Positions 53,269 through 60,882 are shown, counted from the first letter of the stretch. The stretch is DNA of 64,000 nt from JALYXV01 sp963791545 (GCA_963791545.1 CAWBSR010000015.1:558001-622000), one strand, 5' to 3'. The notes: generated by a model from the letters alone, not told the origin. Numbers and translations: made by a program.

Positions 53269-53739
53269 GTGCTGCTCGACGTCGGCCGCATCGTCAAGCC
53301 TCACGGTTTGCGGGGCGAGGTTGTGGTGGCTCTCATCACCAACCGGAGCGAACGCGTCGCCGCCGGAGCGACCCTGCACGGCCCGGGAGGCGCCCTGGTG
53401 GTCCGCCACGCCCGCCGCTTTGAGGCGACCGGCGATGGCCGCTGGATCGTTCAGTTCGACGGGGTGGCCAGCCGCGAGAGCGCCGAGGCACTGCGGGGCG
53501 GGCTGCTTCAGGCGCCGCCATTGGAAGATCCCGACGCCTTGTGGGCCCACCAGCTCATCGGCGCCCGGGTGGTGACGATGGCGGGTGACGACCTCGGGCG
53601 GGTGGAGGCGGTGGAGGCCAACCCGGCCAGCGACTTGCTGGTCTTGGAGGGGGGCGGCCTGATCCCCCTGCGCTTCGTGACCGCGTCGGAGGAGGGCCGG
53701 ATCACGGTGGACATCCCGGCCGGCCTGCTCGACCTGTAG
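53269..53739 (+). CDS. rimM: Ribosome maturation factor RimM
   Basis: 156 residues. VGRIVKPHGLRGEVVV is the family start; GPGGALVVRHARRF, VQFDGVASRESAEALRGGLL and the PRC-barrel half (LWAHQLIGARVVTMAGDDLG; LIPLRFVTASEEGRITVDIP). It helps 30S maturation. Starts GTG 53269. Overlaps trmD by one base. Confidence 0.93.
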   Translation: MLLDVGRIVKPHGLRGEVVVALITNRSERVAAGATLHGPGGALVVRHARRFEATGDGRWIVQFDGVASRESAEALRGGLLQAPPLEDPDALWAHQLIGARVVTMAGDDLGRVEAVEANPASDLLVLEGGGLIPLRFVTASEEGRITVDIPAGLLDL

Positions 53740-54512
53740 TGCCGCTGATGCGCGTCGACATCTTCACGATCTTCCCGGACCTGGTGGCGCCCTGGCTGGA
53801 CGCCAGCCTGATCGGCAAAGCCCGCCGTTGTGGGGTCCTCGACCTGCGGGTTCACGACCTGCGGTCGTTGACGACCGATCCCCACCGCTCGGTCGACGAC
53901 GCCACCTTCGGCGGCGGGCCGGGCATGGTGCTGGCGCCCGAGCCCGTCTTCTCGGCGGTGGAAGCGGTGCTGCCGCCCCGGCCGCTGTTTCTGTTGAGCC
54001 CCGGGGGGCGTCGCTTCGATCAGGCGCTGGCAGGGGAGTTGGCGGCGAGGGAGGGTTTCTCGCTGCTGTGCGGGCGGTACGAGGGCGTTGACCAGCGGAT
54101 CGTGGACCACCTCGTCGACGACGAGTTGAGCATCGGTGACTTCGTCTTGGCGGGCGGCGAGGTGGCGGCGTTGGCGGTCGTGGAGGCGGTGGCCCGGTTG
54201 GTGCCCGGCGTGATGGGCAATGCCGGCTCCGCGGCCGAGGAGACCTTCGCCGACGGGCTGCTCGAGTACCCGCAGTACACCCGGCCCGCCGATTTCCGGG
54301 GCTGGACGGTGCCCGAGGTGCTGCGGTCGGGTGATCACGCCCGGGTGGCCCGGTGGCGACAGGCCCAGGCGCTGGCCCGGACCCGGGCCCGGAGACCCGA
54401 TCTCCTGGCCCAGCGCGGCGGTCTGCGGGGCCCGGAACTGGCCCTCCTGGCGGAATTCGGGCTACTCGACGAGGCCTCGGTAGTGGAACCGGCCCCCGAT
54501 CCTCTATCGTGA
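53739..54512 (+). CDS. trmD: tRNA (guanine37-N1)-methyltransferase TrmD
   Basis: 257 residues of the SPOUT knot family. MRVDIFTIFPDLVAPWLDAS, ATFGGGPGMVLAPEPVF, LCGRYEGVDQRIVDHLVDDE (SAM-knot), LSIGDFVLAGGEVAALAVVEAV, LLEYPQYTRPADFRGWTVPEVLRSGDH (excerpt). GTG 53739 overlaps the rimM stop; ATG 53748 is an alternative. Confidence 0.95.
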   Translation: MPLMRVDIFTIFPDLVAPWLDASLIGKARRCGVLDLRVHDLRSLTTDPHRSVDDATFGGGPGMVLAPEPVFSAVEAVLPPRPLFLLSPGGRRFDQALAGELAAREGFSLLCGRYEGVDQRIVDHLVDDELSIGDFVLAGGEVAALAVVEAVARLVPGVMGNAGSAAEETFADGLLEYPQYTRPADFRGWTVPEVLRSGDHARVARWRQAQALARTRARRPDLLAQRGGLRGPELALLAEFGLLDEASVVEPAPDPLS

Positions 54513-54549
54513 ACCTCCCCCGCTTGTTTTCGCCGCGAGGAGCCGCGCC

Positions 54550-54900
54550 ATGAACCCGACAGATCTCGTTGACCGCACCAGCCTCCGCGACGACGTGCCC
54601 GACTTCGCCCCTGGCGACACCTTGAAGGTCCACGTCCGCGTGGTCGAAGGCACCCGCGAGCGGGTTCAGATCTTCCAGGGAGCCGTGATCCGCCGTTCTG
54701 GGTCGGGGATCCGGGAGACCTTCACGGTGCGCAAGCTCAGCTTCGGCGTGGGCGTGGAGCGCACCTTCCCGGTGCACTCTCCGGTCATCGCCACCATCGA
54801 GGTCGTCACCAAGGGCGACGTGCGCCGGGCCAAGCTGTATTACCTCCGGGAGCGCACCGGCAAGCGGGCCAAGATCAAGGAGAAGCGCTCGGTCCGATAG
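54550..54900 (+). CDS. rplS: 50S ribosomal protein L19
   Basis: 116 residues. FAPGDTLKVHVRVVEGTRERVQ, FQGAVIRRSGSGIRETFTVRK, VERTFPVHSPVIATIEVV, RAKLYYLRERTGKRAKIKEK. GAGGAG at 54537-54542 is 7 nt before ATG 54550 and decides the start. Followed by lepB. Confidence 0.97.
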   Translation: MNPTDLVDRTSLRDDVPDFAPGDTLKVHVRVVEGTRERVQIFQGAVIRRSGSGIRETFTVRKLSFGVGVERTFPVHSPVIATIEVVTKGDVRRAKLYYLRERTGKRAKIKEKRSVR

Positions 54901-54905
54901 CGGCG

Positions 54906-55694
54906 GTGGCCCGCCAGGACTGGTCCGACACCGGCTCTGGCTGGTCGACTCGGCCGCTGCCGTCCCGGTCGCTGCCGTCCCGGTCGCTGCCGTCCCGGTC
55001 GTTGCCGTCGGCACCGCAGTTGTTGCGCTCGTCACCCGGGTCCCCCGGGTCCCGTCGGTCTCCGGGGCCGATCCGGCGGCCACCCCGGCCCACCTGGTCG
55101 CCTGCGGAGACCTGGCGGGTGGCCGAGTTCGCGGCCCTGGTGGCGGTGGCCGTGCTGGTTGCCATCACGATCAACACTTTCGTCGCCCAGGCGTTCTACA
55201 TTCCGTCGGCCTCGATGGTCCCCCAGCTCCGGGTCAACGACCGGGTCGTCGTGTCCAAGCTGGCCTACCGGCTCCACGACCCCCGGCGGGGCGACATCGT
55301 AGTGTTCTCGGCTCCGCCGGCTGAACAGCAAGCGGTAAAGGTCGCCGGCGACCCGCTCAGCCGGGCCCTGCAACGGGTGGGCCGCATGCTCGGAGTGGCG
55401 GAGTCACAGACCGAGTTGATCAAGCGGGTGATCGGACTCCCCGGCGAAACGGTCGAGGGCCGCAACGGCGGGATCTACATAGACGGCCGGTCGCTGATCG
55501 AGCCCTACCTGCCGCCGGGCACCATGACCAGCAGCTTTGGTCCCATCGTGGTCCCGGCCGGGCACCTCTGGGTCATGGGTGACAACCGCCCCTTCTCCAG
55601 CGACAGCCGCGTCTTTGGTTCCATCCCCGGCACCACGGTCGTGGGGCGGGTCATCTGGCGGGTGTGGCCGGTCAACCACTGGTCGTTTCTCTGA
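54906..55694 (+). CDS. lepB: Signal peptidase I with LPSRS-repeat N-terminal tail
   Basis: 262 residues. An Arg/Pro/Ser-rich cytoplasmic tail (four LPSRS units at ~18-37), one membrane helix (~71-95, FAALVAVAVLVAITINTFVA), catalytic Ser in AFYIPSASMVPQL, Lys dyad in LIKRVIGLPGETVEG, and the signature GDNRPFSSDSR. It removes signal peptides from exported proteins at the membrane. GTG 54906. Confidence 0.95.
   Translation: MARQDWSDTGSGWSTRPLPSRSLPSRSLPSRSLPSAPQLLRSSPGSPGSRRSPGPIRRPPRPTWSPAETWRVAEFAALVAVAVLVAITINTFVAQAFYIPSASMVPQLRVNDRVVVSKLAYRLHDPRRGDIVVFSAPPAEQQAVKVAGDPLSRALQRVGRMLGVAESQTELIKRVIGLPGETVEGRNGGIYIDGRSLIEPYLPPGTMTSSFGPIVVPAGHLWVMGDNRPFSSDSRVFGSIPGTTVVGRVIWRVWPVNHWSFL
54957..55010 (+). 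repeat. 15-bp in-frame repeat encoding LPSRS
   Basis: Three perfect and one degenerate copy of ctgccgtcccggtcg in the lepB 5' region. The period is a multiple of three. Confidence 0.9.
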
Positions 55695-55739
55695 CCGACG
55701 GCGGGCGCGGTAAGGCATGAATGAGCTCCGCAGACGCCG

Positions 55740-55745
55740 TAGCAT
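55740..55745 (+). promoter_or_regulatory. -10-like hexamer TAGCAT
   Basis: 6 nt before the ATG at 55752 that opens a 16-codon reading frame upstream of the DUF2469 gene. Confidence 0.35.
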
Positions 55746-55751
55746 GGGGTC

Positions 55752-55802
55752 ATGACGACCGGCGTGCGGTACCGCAGCACGAACGTGAGGGCGGCCAGGT
55801 GA
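55752..55802 (+). CDS. Candidate 16-residue leader peptide
   Basis: ATG to TGA, sixteen sense codons (MTTGVRYRSTNVRAAR). Preceded by TAGCAT with 6 nt spacing; its TGA overlaps the GTG of the next tiny frame (GTGA). Might be a leader that couples translation to the DUF2469 gene. Short, so weak. Confidence 0.3.
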   Translation: MTTGVRYRSTNVRAAR

Positions 55803-55840
55803 ACGGGTCGATGGGACAGGCGGAGGCGGTGTCCCGGTGA
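55799..55840 (+). CDS. Candidate 13-residue coupled micro-ORF
   Basis: GTG to TGA, overlapping the leader peptide by 4 bp and the GTG of the DUF2469 gene by 4 bp. It closes a chain of three GTGA junctions. Confidence 0.25.
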   Translation: MNGSMGQAEAVSR

Positions 55841-56130
55841 GCGCCGAGGACCTGGAGCGGTACGAGACGGAAATCGAGCTTCAGCTCTACCAGGAGTATC
55901 GGGCCGTGCTGGCCATGTTCCGGTACGTGGTCGAAACCGAGCGGCGGTTCTACCTGGCCAACGACGTCGTCATGGAGGCCAAAGGGGAGGCGGGCCGCAC
56001 CTACTTCGAGATAACGCTGGGCGATGCCTGGGTGTGGGACATGTATCGCCCGGCCCGCTTCGTTTCCTCGGTCCGGGTCGTCACGTTCAAGGACGTCAAC
56101 GTCGAGGAGCTTCCCGAGAAGGAGATGTAG
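55837..56130 (+). CDS. DUF2469 family protein
   Basis: 97 residues. SAEDLERYETEIELQLYQEYRAV, FRYVVETERRFYLANDVV, AWVWDMYRPARFVSSVRVVT match the actinobacterial DUF2469 family, a conserved small protein of unknown function located near yraN. GTG 55837 overlaps the micro-ORF. Confidence 0.9.
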   Translation: MSAEDLERYETEIELQLYQEYRAVLAMFRYVVETERRFYLANDVVMEAKGEAGRTYFEITLGDAWVWDMYRPARFVSSVRVVTFKDVNVEELPEKEM

Positions 56131-56132
56131 CC

Positions 56133-56489
56133 ATCACCACCCGCGACGCCGGTCGGCGCGCCCTGGGGACGGCCGGCGAGGCGGCAGCTGCGGCCTGGTA
56201 CGAGGCCCACGGCTACGAGGTGGTGGCCCGCAACTGGCGCTGTCGCGGCGGCGAGCTCGACCTGGTCCTGCGTCAGGGTCGGATGTTCGTGTTCTGCGAG
56301 GTCAAGTCGAGGACCACCGATGCCTTTGGCCTACCGGCCGAGTCGGTCACCATGCAGAAGCGGGCCCGCATCCGGCGCCTGGCCGCACGGTGGTTGGAGG
56401 AGGCTGCCCCCATGCATGCGCGGGAGATCCGTTTCGACGTTGCCGCCCTCTTGGGTGAGGACCTGGAGATCATCGAGGGCGCCTTCTGA
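56133..56489 (+). CDS. yraN: YraN/UPF0102 family protein with apparent ATC start
   Basis: 118 residues. TAGEAAAAAWYEAHGYEVVA, RNWRCRGGELDLVLRQG, VFCEVKSRTTDAFG, RRLAARWLEE match the YraN family (restriction-endonuclease-like fold, function unclear). No ATG/GTG/TTG lies in frame near the conserved start; ATC 56133 is preceded by AAGGAG at 8 nt and gives ITTRDAGRRALGTAGE. The GTG at 56034 is the next upstream alternative but lies inside the DUF2469 gene. Confidence 0.85.
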   Translation: MTTRDAGRRALGTAGEAAAAAWYEAHGYEVVARNWRCRGGELDLVLRQGRMFVFCEVKSRTTDAFGLPAESVTMQKRARIRRLAARWLEEAAPMHAREIRFDVAALLGEDLEIIEGAF

Positions 56490-56521
56490 CGACTGGCCCT
56501 TCCCCGCTGGATCGCTCCACG

Positions 56522-57640
56522 TTGGCGGTGCATCTGGGACGCCCCGGATCCGAGCCCGGGGCGCCGGTCAACTCGCCGGTGGAGTTCTCCGCCACCTTCC
56601 GCGCCGGAGGCCAGCCGACCTACGGCCGCGACGACAACAGCACCTGGGAAGCCTTCGAGAGCGCCCTCGGAGGTCTGGAAGGGGGCCGAGCACTGGCCTT
56701 CTCCTCGGGTATGGGGGCCATCGCCGCCGTCTTGGAGACGGTTGCGGTCGGCGGGTGGGTGGTGGCGGCCGGCGATGCCTACAACGGGACCCGAAGGTTC
56801 CTCGCCGATGCCGCGGACCGGGGACGGTTGGCGGTCCGCTCGACCGACGTCGCCGACACCGACGCCACCCTGGCGTTGTGCGAAGAGGTGGCCTCGGCGC
56901 CGAACCGCGGGGCCGCGGGCGGAATGCTGTGGTTGGAGTCCCCGACCAATCCCTTGCTCGCCATAGCCGACCTGCCGGCGCTGATCGAGGGGGCCCACCG
57001 GTTGGGTCTGACGGTTGCGGTCGACAACACCTTCGCCTCGCCGCTGCTGCAGTGTCCCCTCGAGATGGGCGCCGACGTGGTGCTGCACAGTGCCACCAAG
57101 TTGATCTCCGGCCATTCCGACGTGCTGCTCGGGGCGGCCGTGACCCGGTCGCCGGAACTACTCGAACGCCTGCGCACCCGGCGTTCGCTCCACGGCGCCA
57201 TCCCTGGCCCCATGGAGACCTTCCTCGCCCTGCGGGGGCTGCGGACACTGGCGGTGCGCCTGGAGCGATCCCAGTCCACGGCCGCCGACCTGGCCGAGCG
57301 CCTCCAGGGCCGGGAAGGCGTGAGTTCGGTCCGTTATCCGGGTCTGCCCGACCATCCCGGCCACAAGCTGGCAGCCCGTCAGATGCGGGGCTTCGGCACC
57401 ATGCTGGCTTTCGAGGTGGCGGGCGGCGTCGAGGCGGCCGAGGCGGTGTGCCAAGCAGTCCAGCTGGTCACCCCGGGAACCAGCCTCGGCGGCGTCGAGT
57501 CCCTGATCGAGCGGCGGGCCCGCTGGAGCGGCGAAGCCCATCTACCCCCCTCCCTGTTGCGCCTCTCCGTCGGCCTCGAGCATCCCGACGACCTCTGGTC
57601 TGACCTCGATCAGGCCATCACCCGGGCGCTCAGGTCATAA
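56522..57640 (+). CDS. Cystathionine gamma-synthase/lyase family PLP enzyme
   Basis: 372 residues. VNSPVEFSATFRAGG, GRALAFSSGMGAIAAVLE, WLESPTNPLLAIADLPALIE, VAVDNTFASPLLQCPLEMGAD, the PLP Lys in VLHSATKLISGHSDVLLGA, and the C-terminal TPGTSLGGVESLIERRARWS. The family makes or breaks the C-S bond of cystathionine in methionine/cysteine metabolism. TTG 56522 is used; CTG 56486 (overlapping the yraN stop) would add LDRST-like residues that fit the family start better. Confidence 0.9.
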   Translation: MAVHLGRPGSEPGAPVNSPVEFSATFRAGGQPTYGRDDNSTWEAFESALGGLEGGRALAFSSGMGAIAAVLETVAVGGWVVAAGDAYNGTRRFLADAADRGRLAVRSTDVADTDATLALCEEVASAPNRGAAGGMLWLESPTNPLLAIADLPALIEGAHRLGLTVAVDNTFASPLLQCPLEMGADVVLHSATKLISGHSDVLLGAAVTRSPELLERLRTRRSLHGAIPGPMETFLALRGLRTLAVRLERSQSTAADLAERLQGREGVSSVRYPGLPDHPGHKLAARQMRGFGTMLAFEVAGGVEAAEAVCQAVQLVTPGTSLGGVESLIERRARWSGEAHLPPSLLRLSVGLEHPDDLWSDLDQAITRALRS

Positions 57641-57723
57641 GACCGCCCCGCCCGTACGTCCGCCAGCCCGTCTGCGACCGCCCCGGGCGGCCAGGACCGG
57701 CGAGCCCGCCGACGACCGACCAG

Positions 57724-57838
57724 CCCGGCTACGACCGGCCCGCCCGGCTACGACCGGCCCGCCCGGCTACGACCGGCCCGCCCGGCTACGACCGGCCCAG
57801 CCCGGCTACGACCGGCCCGCCCGGCTACGACCGGCCCG
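57724..57838. repeat. 19-bp tandem repeat, six copies, holding a convergent stop codon
   Basis: Copies of cccggctacgaccggcccg (19 bp) at 57724, 57743, 57762, 57781, 57801 and 57820, with one inserted G. The TAG stop of the minus-strand gene (57825-57827) is inside the last unit. Period not a multiple of three. Confidence 0.95.
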
Positions 57839-58040
57839 GGCGCCTAGGACTGCCCGGGTGCCGACGGAGGCGATATTCCCAGCAGGCGTTGTGCCAGTGC
57901 CGGCGCAGGTCGGGGGCGTCGGTCGGCACCACCACGAGATGACCGGTCCGAGGTGGGATGTGCTGCTGACAGCCCGGGCACACATAGGTCTTCAGGGCCT
58001 GGAAGGGGTGGATCCGGCGGATCTCCTCCGGTCCCGTCAC
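57825..58040 (-). CDS. Small zinc-finger-like conserved protein
   Basis: 71 residues: IRRIHPFQALKTYVCPGCQQ, HIPPRTGHLVVVPTDAP, DLRRHWHNACWEYRLRRH. A CxxC pair plus C-terminal His/Cys residues (HWHNACW) suggest one zinc site. GTG 58040 overlaps the stop of the small membrane protein by 4 bp, so the two are co-translated. The last residues are encoded by the 19-bp repeat. Confidence 0.6.
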   Translation of the reverse strand: MTGPEEIRRIHPFQALKTYVCPGCQQHIPPRTGHLVVVPTDAPDLRRHWHNACWEYRLRRHPGSPRRPGRS

Positions 58041-58150
58041 CGTGGGATCAGCGCCCACAGCACCAGCCCGGCCACGATCGCCACCGCCAAGGCGACCATG
58101 ACGTAGTCCGACTGGCGTCGCTTTTGGGGGCGGTACGGGTTGAATCCCAC
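58037..58150 (-). CDS. Small single-helix membrane protein (37 residues)
   Basis: Reading frame on the minus strand from GTG 58150: VGFNPYRPQKRRQSDYVMV followed by a hydrophobic helix ending WALIPR and a TGA. The pattern (short basic N-terminus, one helix, SFNPYRxxxRR-type start) is common in actinobacterial genomes, often beside a small zinc protein as here. Too short for most gene callers. Confidence 0.6.
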   Translation of the reverse strand: MGFNPYRPQKRRQSDYVMVALAVAIVAGLVLWALIPR

Positions 58151-58186
58151 TCAGGGAGGGTACCGCCCGACCCCGAACTGTCGGCC

Positions 58187-58192
58187 TAGGGT
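58187..58192 (+). promoter_or_regulatory. -10-like hexamer TAGGGT for the crotonase gene
   Basis: 7 nt before ATG 58200; no Shine-Dalgarno between. Confidence 0.45.
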
Positions 58193-58199
58193 GGCTTCG

Positions 58200-58967
58200 A
58201 TGGAGACGCTCATCGTCGAGAGGGCCGATGGCGTGGTCACGGTAACTATGAACCGCCCCGAGAAGAAGAACGCGGCCAACGCAACCATGTGGCGTGAGCT
58301 CGAAGACTGCTTCACCGAGGTCACCCACCGCACCGAGGACCGGGTACTGGTGCTGACCGGAGCCGGCAGCTCCTTCTGCTCAGGCGCCGATTTGAGCACG
58401 GCTGGATCCTTTGACCGTCCGCTGTCGCTGATGCGCCATCTCGCGGATGCCGCCCTGGCATTGCACCGCCTTCCGAAGCCGACTATCGCCAAGGTGCACG
58501 GCGTGGCGGCCGGCGCCGGGTGCAACCTGGCGCTCGGCTGTGACCTGATCGTGGCATCCGACGAGGCCCGGTTCACAGAGATCTTCGCCCGCCGGGGCCT
58601 CTCTCTCGACTGCGGCGGGTCGTGGCTCTTGCCTCGACTGGTGGGCCTCCACCGGGCGAAGGAACTGGCGTTCCTGGCCGACATCATCTCGGCCAAGGAG
58701 GCGCTCGACCTGGGCCTGGTCAATCGGGTCCTGCCGGAGCCCGAACTCGACGATTTCGTCGATGCCTGGGCTCGCCGGCTGGCCGATGGCCCACCTATAG
58801 CGCTGTCCCTGACCAAGAGCCTGCTGAACCAGTCCTTCGAGGTCTCGATGGCCAAGGCCTTGGATGACGAGGGCAGATCCCAGGTCGTCAACTTCTCGAC
58901 CGCGGACACCGCCGAGGCCCTGGCCGCCTTCGTGGAAAGGAGAGAACCCCGCTTCGAGGGACGCTGA
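58200..58967 (+). CDS. Enoyl-CoA hydratase/isomerase (crotonase) family protein
   Basis: 255 residues. VTVTMNRPEKKNAANATMW, SSFCSGADL (first oxyanion Gly), VHGVAAGAGCNLALGCDLIV, FTEIFARRGLSLDCGGSWLL, VGLHRAKELAFLADIISAKEAL. The catalytic Glu of true hydratases after the GAGCN turn is Asn here, and the second acidic position is Asp, so isomerase or another reaction is possible. ATG 58200 follows TAGGGT. Confidence 0.88.
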   Translation: METLIVERADGVVTVTMNRPEKKNAANATMWRELEDCFTEVTHRTEDRVLVLTGAGSSFCSGADLSTAGSFDRPLSLMRHLADAALALHRLPKPTIAKVHGVAAGAGCNLALGCDLIVASDEARFTEIFARRGLSLDCGGSWLLPRLVGLHRAKELAFLADIISAKEALDLGLVNRVLPEPELDDFVDAWARRLADGPPIALSLTKSLLNQSFEVSMAKALDDEGRSQVVNFSTADTAEALAAFVERREPRFEGR

Positions 58968-58974
58968 GCTGCGG

Positions 58975-60642
58975 TCATGTCTGATCGGCCCGGCTTGGCT
59001 GGTTGTTGGGGTGGAGGGGGTGGTCGGGGGGGACGAAGGCTCGTTTGCCGGTGCCGGCGGTGAGGGCCCACCCGTGCCTGGTTTTGAGTTGGTGGTGGTG
59101 GTGGCAGAGGGCGTCGAGCCAGTCGTAGATGGTGATCTTGGTTTTTGACCAGTCGTGGCGGTGGTCGAGTTCGAGGTGGGCGGTGTGGGGGCAGCCGGCG
59201 GCGGCGCAGGTGGGGTGGAGCCATTCGGTGGCGGTCTTTTGGTAGGCGGTCGGTTTTCGGCCGAGGTGGACGACGCCGGCTACTTGGTGGGCTTTGGTCA
59301 AGATGGCGGTGATGAAGGGGTCGCCGTTGTTGATGATGTCGTTGATGGCGGAGACCGAGAGGGGGCCGTGGCCGACCAGTTCGCAGGTTTCGCCGTCGAT
59401 GGGGAAGCCGCGCAGGAGGGTGTCGAGGTCGATTCGGATGAGGAGTTTGACGGCCGCCCCGCGTCGCATTCGGGTGGTGGTGCGTCCCGACGGTGTGCGG
59501 GCCGGGCGCCGCGGTGGCCCGGTAGCGCCGGGTGGGCCATTCGCCCCAGGTAGGCCATTCGCCCCCGGTGGGCCATTCGCCCCCGCCGGGTCGGCGGTCC
59601 CGGTCGGGCCGGCGGTCACGGTGGTCCCGGGAGGGTCCTTCGCCCCGGGTGGGCTGGTGGGCCCGGTCGTCCCGGGTGGGGCGGTTGGGGCGGGGGCGGT
59701 GGCGCCTAGGGGCGGGTAGGTGTCGCCGGTCGGGTCGGGTGGTCGGGCGGGCGGCCAGCCGCCCGCATCGTGGAAGCGGCCTGCGGAGTCGGGCGGCGAG
59801 TGCGGCGGCGGGCCGGGTTCGGCGGCGTCGGGGTCGGTTTCGGGCCACAGTGTGGCCGCCGCGACGTCGCCGGCTGGGCTGTCAGGTCCGACCGCCATGG
59901 CGGGCTGCGGGGAGCGGACGTGTCCGGTGCTGGGGGTGCTGGTGGCGTTGAGGGCGAGGGCGAGGAGGGCGTCGAGGAGGTACGCCTGGCGGGGTTGGTG
60001 ACGGTCCTGGCGCCGGGCCTGGTGGAACATCAGGTCGGCCAGGGGTTCCACCGCCGCCATGATCTGGGCGAGGTCTTCGGGGTTGGCCATGGCGTGGAGG
60101 TGGCCCTCGCGCTCGGGGTTGGTCCACGCCCGCAGGAACCGGCGCCGGTGGATGTCGCGGCGGCGTTGCTCCAAGTCGATGGTTTTGGCTTTGACCTCGG
60201 CGCAGCGGTTTTTCAGGTCGGCCAGCGACCCGCCCACCCGGGCCGCCCCCAACAGGTCCCCCGCCGCCCAAGCGTCGGCGGCGACGGCGTCGGAGATGGC
60301 GGCCGCCTGGGCCGGCGACAGGTTGCCGTGGCGGGCCGCGTCGGCCACCTCGGGCTGTTCGTCGAGGCGTTTCCCCAACGCCAGGGCGTGTCGGGCGTCG
60401 TTGACGGTGGTGCCGGTGCGGCGGGCCAGTTCCTCCTCGGGGGAACAGAACCCGCCCTCCTTCCACGACGACCCCTGGGCGGCGCGCGCCGCCGCCAATG
60501 CTTTGACGGTGGCCGCCATGTGCTCGACCGCCGCCGCCTCCTGGACCGCCGCTGCTGCCTGGGCGCAACTCAAAACAGAGGCGTCGAAGGCGGTGGCGTA
60601 ACCCTGCATCGCTTCTCGCAACTGCTTCAACCCGACACACAT
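58975..60642 (-). CDS. DUF222/HNH protein (13E12 family) with collagen-like insert
   Basis: 555 residues from ATG 60642. N-terminal DUF222: RTGTTVNDARHALALGKRLDE, NLSPAQAAAISDAVAA, RRRDIHRRRFLRAWTN. A ~100-residue Gly/Pro/Thr-rich middle has collagen-like GANGPPGANGLPG units encoded by a 12-15-bp repeat. The C-terminal HNH nuclease motif: HLELDHRHDWSKTK then LCHHHHQLKTRHGW. Many 13E12-type genes in actinobacteria are controlled by LexA; an SOS box lies 86 bp upstream (60728-60739). Divergent from comM-like. Confidence 0.85.
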   Translation of the reverse strand: MCVGLKQLREAMQGYATAFDASVLSCAQAAAAVQEAAAVEHMAATVKALAAARAAQGSSWKEGGFCSPEEELARRTGTTVNDARHALALGKRLDEQPEVADAARHGNLSPAQAAAISDAVAADAWAAGDLLGAARVGGSLADLKNRCAEVKAKTIDLEQRRRDIHRRRFLRAWTNPEREGHLHAMANPEDLAQIMAAVEPLADLMFHQARRQDRHQPRQAYLLDALLALALNATSTPSTGHVRSPQPAMAVGPDSPAGDVAAATLWPETDPDAAEPGPPPHSPPDSAGRFHDAGGWPPARPPDPTGDTYPPLGATAPAPTAPPGTTGPTSPPGAKDPPGTTVTAGPTGTADPAGANGPPGANGLPGANGPPGATGPPRRPARTPSGRTTTRMRRGAAVKLLIRIDLDTLLRGFPIDGETCELVGHGPLSVSAINDIINNGDPFITAILTKAHQVAGVVHLGRKPTAYQKTATEWLHPTCAAAGCPHTAHLELDHRHDWSKTKITIYDWLDALCHHHHQLKTRHGWALTAGTGKRAFVPPDHPLHPNNQPSRADQT

Positions 60643-60727
60643 CGGCCGCCATCCCCGAACCAACAAAAACAATCACCGGAAAGGCAAGGCCTCGAAACGG
60701 GCCTGCGACCATCCCCCCAACCACTGG

Positions 60728-60739
60728 GAACGTATGTTC
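60728..60739. promoter_or_regulatory. LexA/SOS box GAAC-GTAT-GTTC
   Basis: Matches the actinobacterial/Bacillus LexA palindrome (GAAC-N4-GTTC with flanking G). On the minus strand it is downstream of a -10-like TAGGGT (60742-60747) and upstream of the DUF222/HNH start, a repressor position. Family knowledge: 13E12 genes of mycobacteria are DNA-damage inducible. Confidence 0.75.
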
Positions 60740-60741
60740 GT

Positions 60742-60747
60742 ACCCTA
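60742..60747 (-). promoter_or_regulatory. -10-like hexamer TAGGGT for the DUF222/HNH gene
   Basis: Abuts the SOS box; consistent with LexA blocking RNA polymerase. Confidence 0.4.
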
Positions 60748-60754
60748 CCAGCCC

Positions 60755-60790
60755 CCTGTGACCATAACCCCCGACGGTCACCGTCACAGG
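60755..60790. repeat. Inverted repeat CCTGTGAC ... GTCACAGG
   Basis: Eight-bp arms (60755-60762, 60783-60790) with a 20-bp spacer between the SOS box and the comM-like gene. Possible operator or hairpin; function unknown. Confidence 0.4.
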
Positions 60791-60882
60791 CCCCCGATAT
60801 TGTCTGTCCCGGCGACTTGAGTTGGCCGGCGCCCCCAATCAACGGCCCTCCTCCCGATGCACCACCGACAGAGGAGGCTTAC

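Noticed and set aside
57724..57838. CRISPR-like array
   Set aside because: Abutting 19-bp tandem repeat without spacers.
59770..60882. Upstream extension of comM through the DUF222 gene
   Set aside because: Antisense shadow; the Shine-Dalgarno at 60871-60877 fixes the start at 60883.
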